Source: JAFGJQ01 sp964495075 (GTDB taxonomy: Bacteria > Planctomycetota > Phycisphaerae > UBA1845). From it: DNA of 64,000 bases. Position numbers and translations under genes: made by a program. Within the stretch, counting starts at the first letter, position 1. Each line of letters opens with the position of its first letter. Of this stretch, positions 42,935-51,475 are shown one piece after another. A model generated the notes under the pieces. The model saw only the letters and a list, made by a program, of their open reading frames with translations. It was not told the origin of the DNA and ran no database searches. Location: positions 1 through 64,000 of the forward strand of contig CAZBUJ010000013.1 in assembly GCA_964495075.1 (NCBI GenBank), read 5' to 3'.

Positions 42935-45078
42935 TCGTCGTCTCCTTCGGCGTCACCGGCGTCCGCCGTGCCCTTCCGGTCGTCGTTCTCGTCCCCCTCG
43001 CCGGTCTTGCCCAGCAGATACTTGTCAAACCACGCGAGGTCCCATTCCATCTTCGCCAGGCGATTCTTGTACTTTCGCAGCCCGTGTCCTTCGCCCGGGT
43101 AGACGACCAGTTCCACCGGGACGTCGAGGTAATGTCTCAGCGCTCGGTAGAGGGCCCGGCAGTGGGCGGGCGGGCACCGTTCGTCATTGCCGCCGACGTG
43201 AATGATGGTGGGGGTTTTGATCTTGGCGAGGTTGAAGATCGGCGACGCGGACCGATAGGCGTCCGGCTTGTTCCACGCGAAGCCCTGCATGAAGTTCACC
43301 ACGTGGCCCGGCGTATCTTCGGTGCCCCACTGCAACAGCATGTCCACGATCCCCGCCCCGCTGCTGGCGGCTTTGAACCGCTCGGTGTGGGTGATCACAC
43401 AGTTGGTGAGGAATCCGCCGTTGCTCCAGCCCATGACCCCGAGCCGATCGGGGTCGGCGATGCCGCGTTCGATCATCGCATCGACGCCGGTGAGGATGTC
43501 TTCGACCTCGATGTCGTTCTCCCGGCCGACGAGTTGGCTGGTGAAGGTCTCGCCGTAGCCGGTGGAGCCGCGGTAGTTCGGGCTGAACAGGGCGTAGCCC
43601 TTGGCGGGCATGAGGGTTCGCCCGTAGATCCACAGCCGCAAGCGGTAGAGCGTGGACGCGGTGGGGCCGCCGTGCAGTTCCACGATCATGGGCAGCGGCC
43701 CGTCTTCCGGCTTATAGCCGGGCGGGAGTTCCAGGATCCCCCCGCACTCGGTGCCCCCGCTCCCCGTCCACTGGACGATTTCGATGCTGGGAAGCTTCCA
43801 GGTATCGACCTGCGGGTTGTTGTTGAGCAGTCGTTTCAGCGGGCCCGGCTGGCCGTTGTCGAATTGCGTGCCGTACAGGTCTGGCGGATGGGTCGTCTTA
43901 CTGAGGACGGTGATCATATGTCGCCCGGTGTCGTCGCAGGCAAACGTGTCCACGGCGATGTCACCGGGCGTCAGGACGACAGGCCGTCCTTGCTGGCCGT
44001 CGCGGACGTGGGGAATCGCGTACACGCGTTTGCGCGCTTTCCACTCCCCGACGAAGGCAAGATCCCGGGACGCACCCCGCCACTGCAACGGGCCCTCGCC
44101 GAGATCCGTGACGTCGTGCAGCGACAGCCGGCGCAATGACGGGCTGCCATCGAGCCACTCGACCACGTACAGCCGAGAGGCGTACCCGTCGAAGGACGTG
44201 GTGAACGCGAGAGCATCGCCGTCGAGCGACCACGTCAGGCCGCCCAGCCAGCCGTAGGGTGACGGATGCGGTTCCCGCCAGCCCTCCGGGGTGACCGTCG
44301 TGGTTTCCTTGGTCGCCGTGTCGTAGACGTCGATCCTCGACCACCCCTCGTTGGCGAGCAGGGTGTTGTCGGGGCAGGTGAGCATGGCGATCCGGCTCTG
44401 GTCGTGGGAGACGGCCATCTCGCGAATCACGCGTTTCTCGTCGACCACCTTCTCGTCCCGCCAGCTCTCGAGATCGAGTTTCCAAACCTGGGAGAAGTCG
44501 GTGACACCATGCCCGTACTCGAGGTCCTTGTACCGTTTGCGGAGTTTCTTCCACTCGTCGTCGATGTGCTCCTCGGAGCGGGTGTAATAGAGGGTCTTGC
44601 CGTCCTTGGCGAGGGTGAACAGCCCGATGCCGTCTTCGATGCGGGTGACCGCCTGGGCCGGCCCGCCCTCCGGGCGGATGCGCCAGACCTGGGTCTTGCC
44701 GTCGAGGGGCGGGCCCTCGGCCTCGGGTTGCTTGCGGTTGCTGGCGAAGTAGATCCACCGGCCGTCCGCGCTCCAGACCGGAGACCGGTCGGCGGCTTCG
44801 TCGAATGTCAGCCGGGTTCGGGCCTGAGATTCCGAATCGAAGACCCAGAGGTCGAGATTGCGTCCGTCCGACGCCTTGTCCCACCGCATGTCCACGTAGG
44901 CTACGGCGGCGAGGCCCGGTGGGGGCGCAAACACGGCACATTCGGTGATGACGGCGATCGTGAAGTAGTCCTCGGGGACGACGTCGTGGTCGCGAACGGG
45001 GGCCGCCCGCCCGGCGCTTCCCGGCATCCCGACCGCCACCGACGCAGTCAATACGTACAAAAACCTGGCTCGTAGCAC
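42931..45078 (-). CDS. Exported S9-family prolyl-oligopeptidase-like peptidase
   Basis: 715 residues: a signal peptide, a seven-bladed beta-propeller (WD40-like repeats such as SPVWSADGRWIYFAS and LTWSLDGDALAFTTS) and a C-terminal alpha/beta-hydrolase domain. The catalytic triad is visible as Ser in MGWSNGG, Asp in GGNDERCP and His in GEGHGLRKY; ELHGGPTAS supplies the oxyanion region. It cleaves peptides in the periplasm. GTG start at 45078 with a near-perfect GGAGGTGAT Shine-Dalgarno. The acidic C-terminus (GEGDENDDRK onward) is low complexity. Confidence 0.9.
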   Translation of the reverse strand: MLRARFLYVLTASVAVGMPGSAGRAAPVRDHDVVPEDYFTIAVITECAVFAPPPGLAAVAYVDMRWDKASDGRNLDLWVFDSESQARTRLTFDEAADRSPVWSADGRWIYFASNRKQPEAEGPPLDGKTQVWRIRPEGGPAQAVTRIEDGIGLFTLAKDGKTLYYTRSEEHIDDEWKKLRKRYKDLEYGHGVTDFSQVWKLDLESWRDEKVVDEKRVIREMAVSHDQSRIAMLTCPDNTLLANEGWSRIDVYDTATKETTTVTPEGWREPHPSPYGWLGGLTWSLDGDALAFTTSFDGYASRLYVVEWLDGSPSLRRLSLHDVTDLGEGPLQWRGASRDLAFVGEWKARKRVYAIPHVRDGQQGRPVVLTPGDIAVDTFACDDTGRHMITVLSKTTHPPDLYGTQFDNGQPGPLKRLLNNNPQVDTWKLPSIEIVQWTGSGGTECGGILELPPGYKPEDGPLPMIVELHGGPTASTLYRLRLWIYGRTLMPAKGYALFSPNYRGSTGYGETFTSQLVGRENDIEVEDILTGVDAMIERGIADPDRLGVMGWSNGGFLTNCVITHTERFKAASSGAGIVDMLLQWGTEDTPGHVVNFMQGFAWNKPDAYRSASPIFNLAKIKTPTIIHVGGNDERCPPAHCRALYRALRHYLDVPVELVVYPGEGHGLRKYKNRLAKMEWDLAWFDKYLLGKTGEGDENDDRKGTADAGDAEGDDE

Positions 45079-45464
45079 GTGATCACCTCCAGTTTGCTAG
45101 AGTCCTTGCCTGCGAGCCTATTGTGTCGCGGGTGGTGGGCGTGGACAAGGCCTGCCACCAGACGGGGTCACGCGGGGTCGACCGCGCGGGCAGGGGTTGC
45201 GAGAGACCCTGCCCGGCCGTATGGTACACGGTTGCGATTGCCCCCGTTCGTCGGCTCGCGGCCGTCGGAGCGGGGGCGTTCGGACGGTGACAAGCGGGCG
45301 CGTCCGGGCATGGACACCGCTGACCGCCCCGCGTGGTGGTGGTCGGCGGCGGCTCTCCTCAACCGCCGTGCCATCGGCGGCCGATAATCCAGGAACCGGG
45401 ATGTCCGGCGCCAGGGCGCGTCTTTCGTATCGGGAATGGTTTTCAAGGCATTTCGAGGCGACTG
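45079..45464. other. Divergent gene-free region
   Basis: 386 bp between the S9 peptidase and the TPR-alpha-CTD gene. No gene and no well-spaced promoter is evident; the Arg/Pro-rich open frames look like chance. Confidence 0.45.
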
Positions 45465-46436
45465 ATGAACAGTGACCTGGCCGACGTGGCGAAGATGATC
45501 GAAACGGGAGACCTGGAGACCGCGCACCAGCGGCTGACCGGGATGCACGTCGCGGAGGACGATCGGGCGGCCTACCTGCACGCGCAGGGTTGCTTGGCCG
45601 AGCGAAACCACGAGTTCGAGCAGGCGATCCGGCATTACAACGAGGCCGTCGCGCTGGATCCGGAACGGATCGACACGCGGTTTCGCCTGGCGTACATGCT
45701 TGACCTGCGCGGCGATTCCGAGCAGGCGATCGAATTATACGAGGAATGCGTGCTGCGGCCACCGGCGCCGGTGAATGCGCTGATCAATTTGGCCGTCCTG
45801 TACGAGGACGACGGGAAGTACGTCGAGGCGGAACAATGCCTTGACCGCGTGCTGGCGGAGCATCCCAATCATACGCGGGCCCACCTGTTCCTGCGTGACG
45901 TCTGCTCCGCCCAGGACATGTACTACGACGAGGAGATGGAGCGTGCCCGTAAGGAGCACAACGCGGTGCTCGACACGCCGGTGAGCGACTTCGAATTGAG
46001 CGTTCGCAGCCGGAACTGCCTCAAGCAGATGAACATTCACACACTGGGCGACCTGCTGAAAATCACGGAAGCGGAGCTGCTTGCGTACAAGAATTTCGGG
46101 GAAACGTCTCTCAACGAGATCAAGGCGATGCTTCGACAGAAGCGTCTGCGGCTGGGACAATTGCTGGAAGAGCCCCAGGGCGAGTTGTTGTCGTTGCATC
46201 GCCCCACCGCCACGGACGGCGACCCCGACCTCATGAACCGGTCGGTGACGGAGTTGGAACTGTCGGCGCGGTCGCGCAAGTGCCTCCAGCGGCTCGGCAT
46301 CACGACGCTGAGCGAGCTTGCGGCGCGATCTGAACAGGAGCTGTTGTCGATCAAGAACTTTGGTCAGACGTCGCTGAACGAGATCAAGCGACGGCTCAAC
46401 GAACTCGGGATGTCGCTTCGCACCAGCGCGAAATAG
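45465..46436 (+). CDS. TPR protein with two RNA polymerase alpha C-terminal-type domains
   Basis: 323 residues. Residues about 1-150 are TPR repeats (AYLHAQGCLAERNHEFEQAI, RFRLAYMLDLRGDSEQAIEL, NLAVLYEDDGKYVEAEQCL). Residues about 170-230 and 255-320 each match the RpoA alpha-CTD helix-hairpin-helix fold: ELSVRSRNCLKQMNIHTLGD with NFGETSLNEIKAML, and LELSARSRKCLQRLGITTLS with NFGQTSLNEIKRRL. Alpha-CTDs bind UP-element DNA and activators. There is no RpoA N-terminal domain, so it is not the polymerase subunit but could bind DNA or promoter factors. ATG at 45465, CGAGGCG upstream. Confidence 0.85.
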   Translation: MNSDLADVAKMIETGDLETAHQRLTGMHVAEDDRAAYLHAQGCLAERNHEFEQAIRHYNEAVALDPERIDTRFRLAYMLDLRGDSEQAIELYEECVLRPPAPVNALINLAVLYEDDGKYVEAEQCLDRVLAEHPNHTRAHLFLRDVCSAQDMYYDEEMERARKEHNAVLDTPVSDFELSVRSRNCLKQMNIHTLGDLLKITEAELLAYKNFGETSLNEIKAMLRQKRLRLGQLLEEPQGELLSLHRPTATDGDPDLMNRSVTELELSARSRKCLQRLGITTLSELAARSEQELLSIKNFGQTSLNEIKRRLNELGMSLRTSAK

Positions 46437-46511
46437 CGGCGGCCGGTCGACCCGGTCGCGGACCGCGCCGCGGCGTGTGGTCCGGGAGGAACTCACCGCT
46501 GGCCGTCAGGG

Positions 46512-47810
46512 ATGATGAGCAGGCAGATGAGTCCACATCCGATATCAAGGCCAGGACGGCGCGGGGGCGTCGTCGTGCTCACCGTGCTGATGCTCAGCGG
46601 CCTCGCGTGCCGCGAGCCGACCGAGCGATCAGTCCAGCTTCCGCCCCAGGTCCGTTCCGACCAGCGGGTCCGCGACATCCGTGTCCTGATCATCGACAAC
46701 GCGAGTGACTTCCGGGTTCGCATCGACGGGCCGTACGTCGTGCGAAGCCCCGCCGCCGGTGTGCTGGCGCGTGGGGGGCAGCTTCCGTGGGTAACGGTCA
46801 GCCGGGCCACAGGGGACTTCCACGTGGGGAACCGGCGGTGGACGGCGGGGACGATCGAAATCGTGCCCGAGCCGCGTACGCGGCTCCTGATATCACGGCG
46901 GGAAGGCGGCAAGTGGAGCGGCCCGTTAGCGTACGCGGGGTACCTGCGGTGCGAGCGCCAGCACCGGACCACCATGGACGTGATCAACGTGGTGAACATC
47001 GACCAGTACGTGGCCGGCGTGCTGCCGGGCGAACTGTACGCCGACTGGCACACCGAGTCGTTTCGAGCGGGTGCCGTCGCGGCGCGGACGTACGCCCTGT
47101 GGCAGATGGCCAAGAGCGCCCATCGGTCCTATGACGTGAGGGCCACCGAAGCGTCACAGGTGTACGGCGGCATCCCCGTGGGCCCGGCGGCCAGGAAAGC
47201 ACGTGACGCGGCGGCCTATACGCGGGGCATCGTCTGCACCTGGACATCGCCCAAGGGCGAACGGATCTTCTGCACGTATTACTCCTCGGCCTGCGGAGGT
47301 CGCACGCAGAACGTGTCCTACTGCATGAACGAGGATTCGATCCCGCCGCTGGCCGGCGGCGTCCGGTGCAATTACTGCCGGATCGCCCCGCGCAAGACGA
47401 ACGCGTACCGGTGGGGCCCGACGAGCATCAGCAAGACGAAACTGTCGCAGCGGTTGGCACGACGGTTCCCTTCGCTCCGGTCCATCGGGGCGGTGAAGCG
47501 GGTCGACATCGCCCGGCGAGGCAAGGCGTCGGGTCGGCCGGCCGCGTTTCGCGTGGTGGGATCAAGCGGGCGTTCCCGGTTGCTGAACTCGGAGGAGTTC
47601 CGGCTCGCCGTCGGGAGTGGGACCATGCGGAGCAGCGATTGTACGATCGTGAACCGACCGGACGAGATCCAATTCACGGACGGTCGGGGGTTCGGGCATG
47701 GGGTCGGGCTATGCCAATGGGGCATGCAGGGACAGGCTCTGCTGGGTCGCAAGGCGGGTCAGATCCTCAAGTTCTATTACCCGGGCGTGCACCTTACGCG
47801 GGCGTATTGA
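46512..47810 (+). CDS. SpoIID/LytB-like exported protein
   Basis: 432 residues. A signal sequence with GLAC at about residue 33 may be a lipobox. The SpoIID domain is clear: VVNIDQYVAGVLPGELYADW, ESFRAGAVAARTYAL with its conserved acidic and Arg residues, TYYSSACGGRT and GRGFGHGVGLCQWGMQGQA near the C-terminus. SpoIID in Bacillus is a lytic transglycosylase on peptidoglycan; homologues also occur in non-sporulating bacteria. Here it would act on the cell envelope. The start could be one of several nearby ATGs. Confidence 0.88.
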   Translation: MMSRQMSPHPISRPGRRGGVVVLTVLMLSGLACREPTERSVQLPPQVRSDQRVRDIRVLIIDNASDFRVRIDGPYVVRSPAAGVLARGGQLPWVTVSRATGDFHVGNRRWTAGTIEIVPEPRTRLLISRREGGKWSGPLAYAGYLRCERQHRTTMDVINVVNIDQYVAGVLPGELYADWHTESFRAGAVAARTYALWQMAKSAHRSYDVRATEASQVYGGIPVGPAARKARDAAAYTRGIVCTWTSPKGERIFCTYYSSACGGRTQNVSYCMNEDSIPPLAGGVRCNYCRIAPRKTNAYRWGPTSISKTKLSQRLARRFPSLRSIGAVKRVDIARRGKASGRPAAFRVVGSSGRSRLLNSEEFRLAVGSGTMRSSDCTIVNRPDEIQFTDGRGFGHGVGLCQWGMQGQALLGRKAGQILKFYYPGVHLTRAY

Positions 47811-47902
47811 GTAGCGTTGCGAGGCCGCTCCACCGGATGATGGGGAGCCCGGAACCACCCGCCCGCCTGTCACACACCCCAAAAAAACCTCTGCGTTTTC
47901 TG

Positions 47903-47932
47903 TTGAAAATTTGTGGCATGGGCCGATACAAA
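47903..47932 (+). promoter_or_regulatory. Sigma-70-type promoter for the H1-SWIB gene
   Basis: TTGAAA, 18-nt spacer, TACAAA, in a locally AT-richer stretch. The start would be near 47939, about 80 nt before the ATG at 48018. Confidence 0.55.
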
Positions 47933-48017
47933 GCGAGAAAATCGCGTCCAGGAGGCCCGGGGGACGGAAGCCGAATGAGACCCGAATAGGCCGACTGTGC
48001 GAAAAGGAGAATGCGCC

Positions 48018-48473
48018 ATGGCTAAGAAGAAGAAAGCAAGGAAGAAGGCCGCCAGGAAAAAGAAGGGCGCCAAGAAGAAGGGCGTGAAAAGGAAGGCGCC
48101 GAAGAAGAAGGGCGGCACAAAAAGAGCCAAGAAGAAGGCGGGCAAGAAAAAAGCCAAGAAGAAAGCCGCCAAGAAGAAGGCCGCCAAAAAGAAAGCCCCT
48201 AAAAAGAAAGCCAAGAAGAAACGCAAACCCAACCCGGCGTTCATGCGACCATTAGAGGCATCGGCCGAGTTGCAGGCCATCATCGGCCGCATCCCGCTGC
48301 CGCGGTCGGGTGTGGTGAAGAAACTGTGGTCGTACATCCGTAAGAACGGGCTTCAGGACGCGATCAACAGACGAATGATCAACGCGGATGAGAAGCTGAG
48401 GGCCGTCTTTAGGGGCAAAAAGCAGGTCAGCATGTTCGAAATGAACAAGCTGATATCCAAGCACCTCAAGTAG
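48018..48473 (+). CDS. Lys-rich histone H1-like tail fused to a SWIB domain
   Basis: 151 residues. Residues 2-70 are almost only Lys, Ala, Arg and Gly in KKxAKKKA-type repeats, like eukaryotic H1 and chlamydial/bacterial H1-like tails that coat DNA. Residues 74-151 are a SWIB/MDM2 domain: NPAFMRPLEASAELQAIIG, VVKKLWSYIRKNGLQDA, INADEKLRAVF and VSMFEMNKLISKHL. The protein is probably nucleoid-associated. AAGGAGA precedes the ATG; a promoter and a strong terminator make it a monocistronic gene. Confidence 0.9.
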   Translation: MAKKKKARKKAARKKKGAKKKGVKRKAPKKKGGTKRAKKKAGKKKAKKKAAKKKAAKKKAPKKKAKKKRKPNPAFMRPLEASAELQAIIGRIPLPRSGVVKKLWSYIRKNGLQDAINRRMINADEKLRAVFRGKKQVSMFEMNKLISKHLK

Positions 48474-48494
48474 GCCTTGTCGATAATCGATTCG

Positions 48495-48549
48495 GGGCAG
48501 GCATGCGCGGGACGCCGCACGACGATCCGCGCCGGCCTGCCCTTGTTTT
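48495..48549 (+). terminator. Intrinsic terminator of the H1-SWIB gene
   Basis: GGGCAGGC pairs with GCCTGCCC, with an inner GCGCGG/CCGCGC stem, followed by TTGTTTT. It begins 22 nt after the stop codon. Confidence 0.85.
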
Positions 48550-48582
48550 AGGCCGCAAGGTACGGCGCGCGCCTACCTTGAC

Positions 48583-48684
48583 TTAGAAGAACCCGCCGAA
48601 CGCCCAAGCGAGTGCCTGCCCGACACAGCTCGTGTAGAGCGTCCCCACCATCGTCAGCCCGACCACGATCATCTTCTTCTTCAT
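48583..48684 (-). CDS. Small exported peptide (4), 33 residues
   Basis: A 33-residue open frame from the ATG at 48684: basic start MKKKM, hydrophobic IVVGLTMVGTLYTSC, then VGQALAWAFGGFF. The Cys follows a hydrophobic core, as in the three small proteins at 40631-41609. Its size and the absence of conserved motifs make it uncertain, but the N-terminus is a textbook export signal. It may be a free-standing lipopeptide-like product. Confidence 0.45.
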   Translation of the reverse strand: MKKKMIVVGLTMVGTLYTSCVGQALAWAFGGFF

Positions 48685-48734
48685 CGGATACCTCGGGTTC
48701 GGCGTGGCCGCCTCGCAGCATCGCTCACGCACAA

Positions 48735-50030
48735 TCATCTGTCCCGTGCTTCGCGCGACCGCTCCGCGCGTTCCCCGCATTCTCGCGGTGGGCCGGTCGA
48801 TTGCAAGGGGTCAGGCCTGTGCGGGACCGTTCCGCCGCCGATTCCGGCCGCGGGCGGCCGGCGAATCAGTGCGGCCCGCTGCGACCAGCCGTATAAGACG
48901 GCCGACGCCACGCAGACCGCCGCCACCGTCGCCAGGGTCACGTTGTACCCGCTGCGTTCGATAAGCTGCCCCCAGGCGATCGCGCCGACCAGGAATCCGA
49001 CGTCGCCGGAGCCCAGGACGATGGCCGTCCCGGTGGCCCGGTGTTCCGGCGGCAGCCGCTCGGCACCGAGATCGACCATCGACGGAAAGACGAAACAGTG
49101 CCCGGCCCCGAGCACCATGGCCGGCAGAATCAGCCCCACCGGCGTCTGAGCCGCCCGAAGCAGGAGCATCCCCAGCCCGTAAAGCAGCATTCCCAGGATG
49201 ACCGTGCGGCGCCGTCCGAACCGCTCGGGCAGCCGTCGGAAGATGAACCGCAGCGCGATGGCGGTCGGGCAATAGGCGAGGAAGAACGTCTTGATGTTCT
49301 CGAAGCCCCGGGCCTCGGCCAGTCGCTCGAGGAACAGGGAGTGGATGCACTGCCCCATGGTGAAGGTCGCGCCGATGATGAGGATCATTCCCGGCCAGTG
49401 CTCCGTCGCGATCCGGATGATGGAGCGGACGGGCGTCTGCGCTGTGGGGGCCGGGCGTTCAATGGGCAGCAAGGACGCCAGGGAAGCCGACAGCAGAAAA
49501 CCGCTCGCGGAAGTGAAGAAGAAGATGTAGTAGAGGCTGTCCGACTCACGCCAGGCGCTGAAGATCACGTCGCCCAACGTCGGGCCGACCATCATTCCGA
49601 CGAACCCGCCGACACCGACAATCCCGAGGCTTTCCGCCCGCCGCCGCGGCGACGCGATCAGGGCGGTCACGAACGCCGTCGCGGTGAAGAAGACGGCCAT
49701 GCCGACGTTCGTGAGAACGCGCAGCAGGCACAGTACGGTCACGTCGCGGGTCAACGGGTAGCCGATTGCCGCCAGCATGCCGAGCGTCGCCCCGATCAGG
49801 ATGGCCGGCTTTGCGCCGACGCGGTCGATGAACGAGCCGACCACGGGCCTCACGCACAGGCTTCCGACCACGCCCAGGCCCCACACCCAACCGAGGATTC
49901 GCTCCGATTCACCGAGCGACTCGACGTAGTCGCCGAAATGGAACTGCACCGCATAACCGGTCATGAAGAAGAGCACGACGGCGAAGAGCAGAAAAAACCG
50001 CGGGGTGTAGAGAGTGTCGTCGTGGGTCAC
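48735..50030 (-). CDS. MFS transporter
   Basis: 431 residues with about 12 hydrophobic segments typical of the major facilitator superfamily: FFLLFAVVLFFMTGYAVQF, the loop GSFIDRVGAKPAI (MFS signature D-R-x-G-x-K/R), VFFTATAFVTALIA and MILIIGATFTMGQC among others. The substrate is not evident. The C-terminal 45 residues are an Arg/Pro-rich cytoplasmic tail. The GTG at 50030 overlaps the stop of the upstream unknown gene (GTGA), so the three genes 48735-52629 are probably one operon. Confidence 0.85.
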   Translation of the reverse strand: MTHDDTLYTPRFFLLFAVVLFFMTGYAVQFHFGDYVESLGESERILGWVWGLGVVGSLCVRPVVGSFIDRVGAKPAILIGATLGMLAAIGYPLTRDVTVLCLLRVLTNVGMAVFFTATAFVTALIASPRRRAESLGIVGVGGFVGMMVGPTLGDVIFSAWRESDSLYYIFFFTSASGFLLSASLASLLPIERPAPTAQTPVRSIIRIATEHWPGMILIIGATFTMGQCIHSLFLERLAEARGFENIKTFFLAYCPTAIALRFIFRRLPERFGRRRTVILGMLLYGLGMLLLRAAQTPVGLILPAMVLGAGHCFVFPSMVDLGAERLPPEHRATGTAIVLGSGDVGFLVGAIAWGQLIERSGYNVTLATVAAVCVASAVLYGWSQRAALIRRPPAAGIGGGTVPHRPDPLQSTGPPRECGERAERSREARDR

Positions 50031-51475
50031 GGCTTCGCCGGTCTCGTGGCGGGACGGTCGACGGGGCCCGGCTTCAGGAACCGCACGTTCTGCCGCACCG
50101 CCGCAGGGGCATAACTGATCACAATCCACCGTGGGGTCACCGCTAGCGCAGGCCCCAGCAAACCGGCCTGGATGTACCACACGCCGTCCGGTGCGCGGCG
50201 CAGCCACGGCGCCGTCGCGGGGGCGGATGGGTCGTCCCGCCGCGGGGTGAGGTAATGTTGGAGGGCACCGAGCAGTCTGTCAATCGAGTCGGTCACCGCC
50301 TCCGTCGAACCGTCGGTTTCGATCAGGATCGTGCAGAGCAACGGGATCCCCAGTGGATGGCGCGGATGATTGTGCAATACGAGCCGGCCACCGAGGCGAT
50401 CCAGGAAATCGTCGTGGACCGACCAGTCGGGGGCGGCCACATGCTGATCCCACAGCGCCCGCAAGCGAGCCTGCGTGGCGGAGCTCCGGCTGGCGAGCCA
50501 GGCGTCACGACAGCGGAGGATGAAGTCGCGCCCGGATACGTTCAACACGGCACACGAGGTCGCGCCGGGGGGCACGATGCCGCGCACAGTCGCGCCGTCC
50601 ACGCCCGGGACGGTGACGGGCACGAATCGGTCGGCCCCGTTCCGCCGCAGCACGCACGCGATCTCGACGAACCGTTCCCGCCGACCCACCGTCCAGAGCC
50701 CCCGTTGCAGGCCGCCCATACCGAGCGCGGACACCACCCGATCAGGGACGCCGGTCATGACCTCGCCCAACTGGCCCCGCAGACGGTCCACGTTGACATA
50801 GACGCGTAGAAAGGCCCCGTGCACGTTCGATCGGCGTCGGGCGGCCGCATACCACTCGTCGGCGGCCAGCGATCGCGGCGGGTTTCGAATCGCGTCGGCC
50901 ACCAGGTGGAACGAGCGATCGCCGATCGACACCACGTACCACGGGCCGACCGCGCCCCATTGCACAACCGCCCAGTCCGGCAAGCGGGCGTCGGTCAGCG
51001 TGAAGAACACTTGATCTCCCGTCCCCTGCTTGCGAATCCTGGTGTTCTCCTGATCGGTATGAAGGTCGATCAGTTCCTGGATGCGGCGGGTAACGTTCGC
51101 GCTGCGACCGTCGGTGCGGATGATAATCGCCCCGCGCAGTCCGGCCAGACGATGCCCGCCCGACGGCAGCGTGTGTGCCCGTGCTTCGAGCAGAACGACG
51201 CTCACCGGCAAGTCCGCGACAGCGGGCAGCGAGCCCATGACGTCGGCAATGACCTGGGCGGTGGTGTCCAGGTGGGCGGTGGCACCGAGTTGCCCTGCCT
51301 GCCGCAGCAGGTATCCGAGTACTTCCGTGCCGCCCGGATCGGTGCCGGGCACACGGGGCGGAGTGGGGTGCAACGCGACGGCTACCGCGGCTTCCGGCGG
51401 GACCGCCACCATCAGGTCGTCGGGCGGCGCGACCACCGAGGCGGCGAGCATGGCGTACGCGAGGGCGAGCGTCAT
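50027..51475 (-). CDS. Exported or membrane protein of unknown function
   Basis: 482 residues with a short signal-like start (MTLALAYAMLAASVVAPP). It reads as a beta-rich, soluble protein: VAVPPEAAVAVALHPTPPR, VVLLEARAHTLPSGG, VFFTLTDARLPDWAVVQW and VCVLNVSGRDF-like segments resemble planctomycete proteins related to substrate-binding or DUF3352-type modules, but I cannot assign a named family. Both ends are coupled: it starts inside the metallophosphoesterase stop (ATGA) and its stop overlaps the MFS start. Confidence 0.6.
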   Translation of the reverse strand: MTLALAYAMLAASVVAPPDDLMVAVPPEAAVAVALHPTPPRVPGTDPGGTEVLGYLLRQAGQLGATAHLDTTAQVIADVMGSLPAVADLPVSVVLLEARAHTLPSGGHRLAGLRGAIIIRTDGRSANVTRRIQELIDLHTDQENTRIRKQGTGDQVFFTLTDARLPDWAVVQWGAVGPWYVVSIGDRSFHLVADAIRNPPRSLAADEWYAAARRRSNVHGAFLRVYVNVDRLRGQLGEVMTGVPDRVVSALGMGGLQRGLWTVGRRERFVEIACVLRRNGADRFVPVTVPGVDGATVRGIVPPGATSCAVLNVSGRDFILRCRDAWLASRSSATQARLRALWDQHVAAPDWSVHDDFLDRLGGRLVLHNHPRHPLGIPLLCTILIETDGSTEAVTDSIDRLLGALQHYLTPRRDDPSAPATAPWLRRAPDGVWYIQAGLLGPALAVTPRWIVISYAPAAVRQNVRFLKPGPVDRPATRPAKP

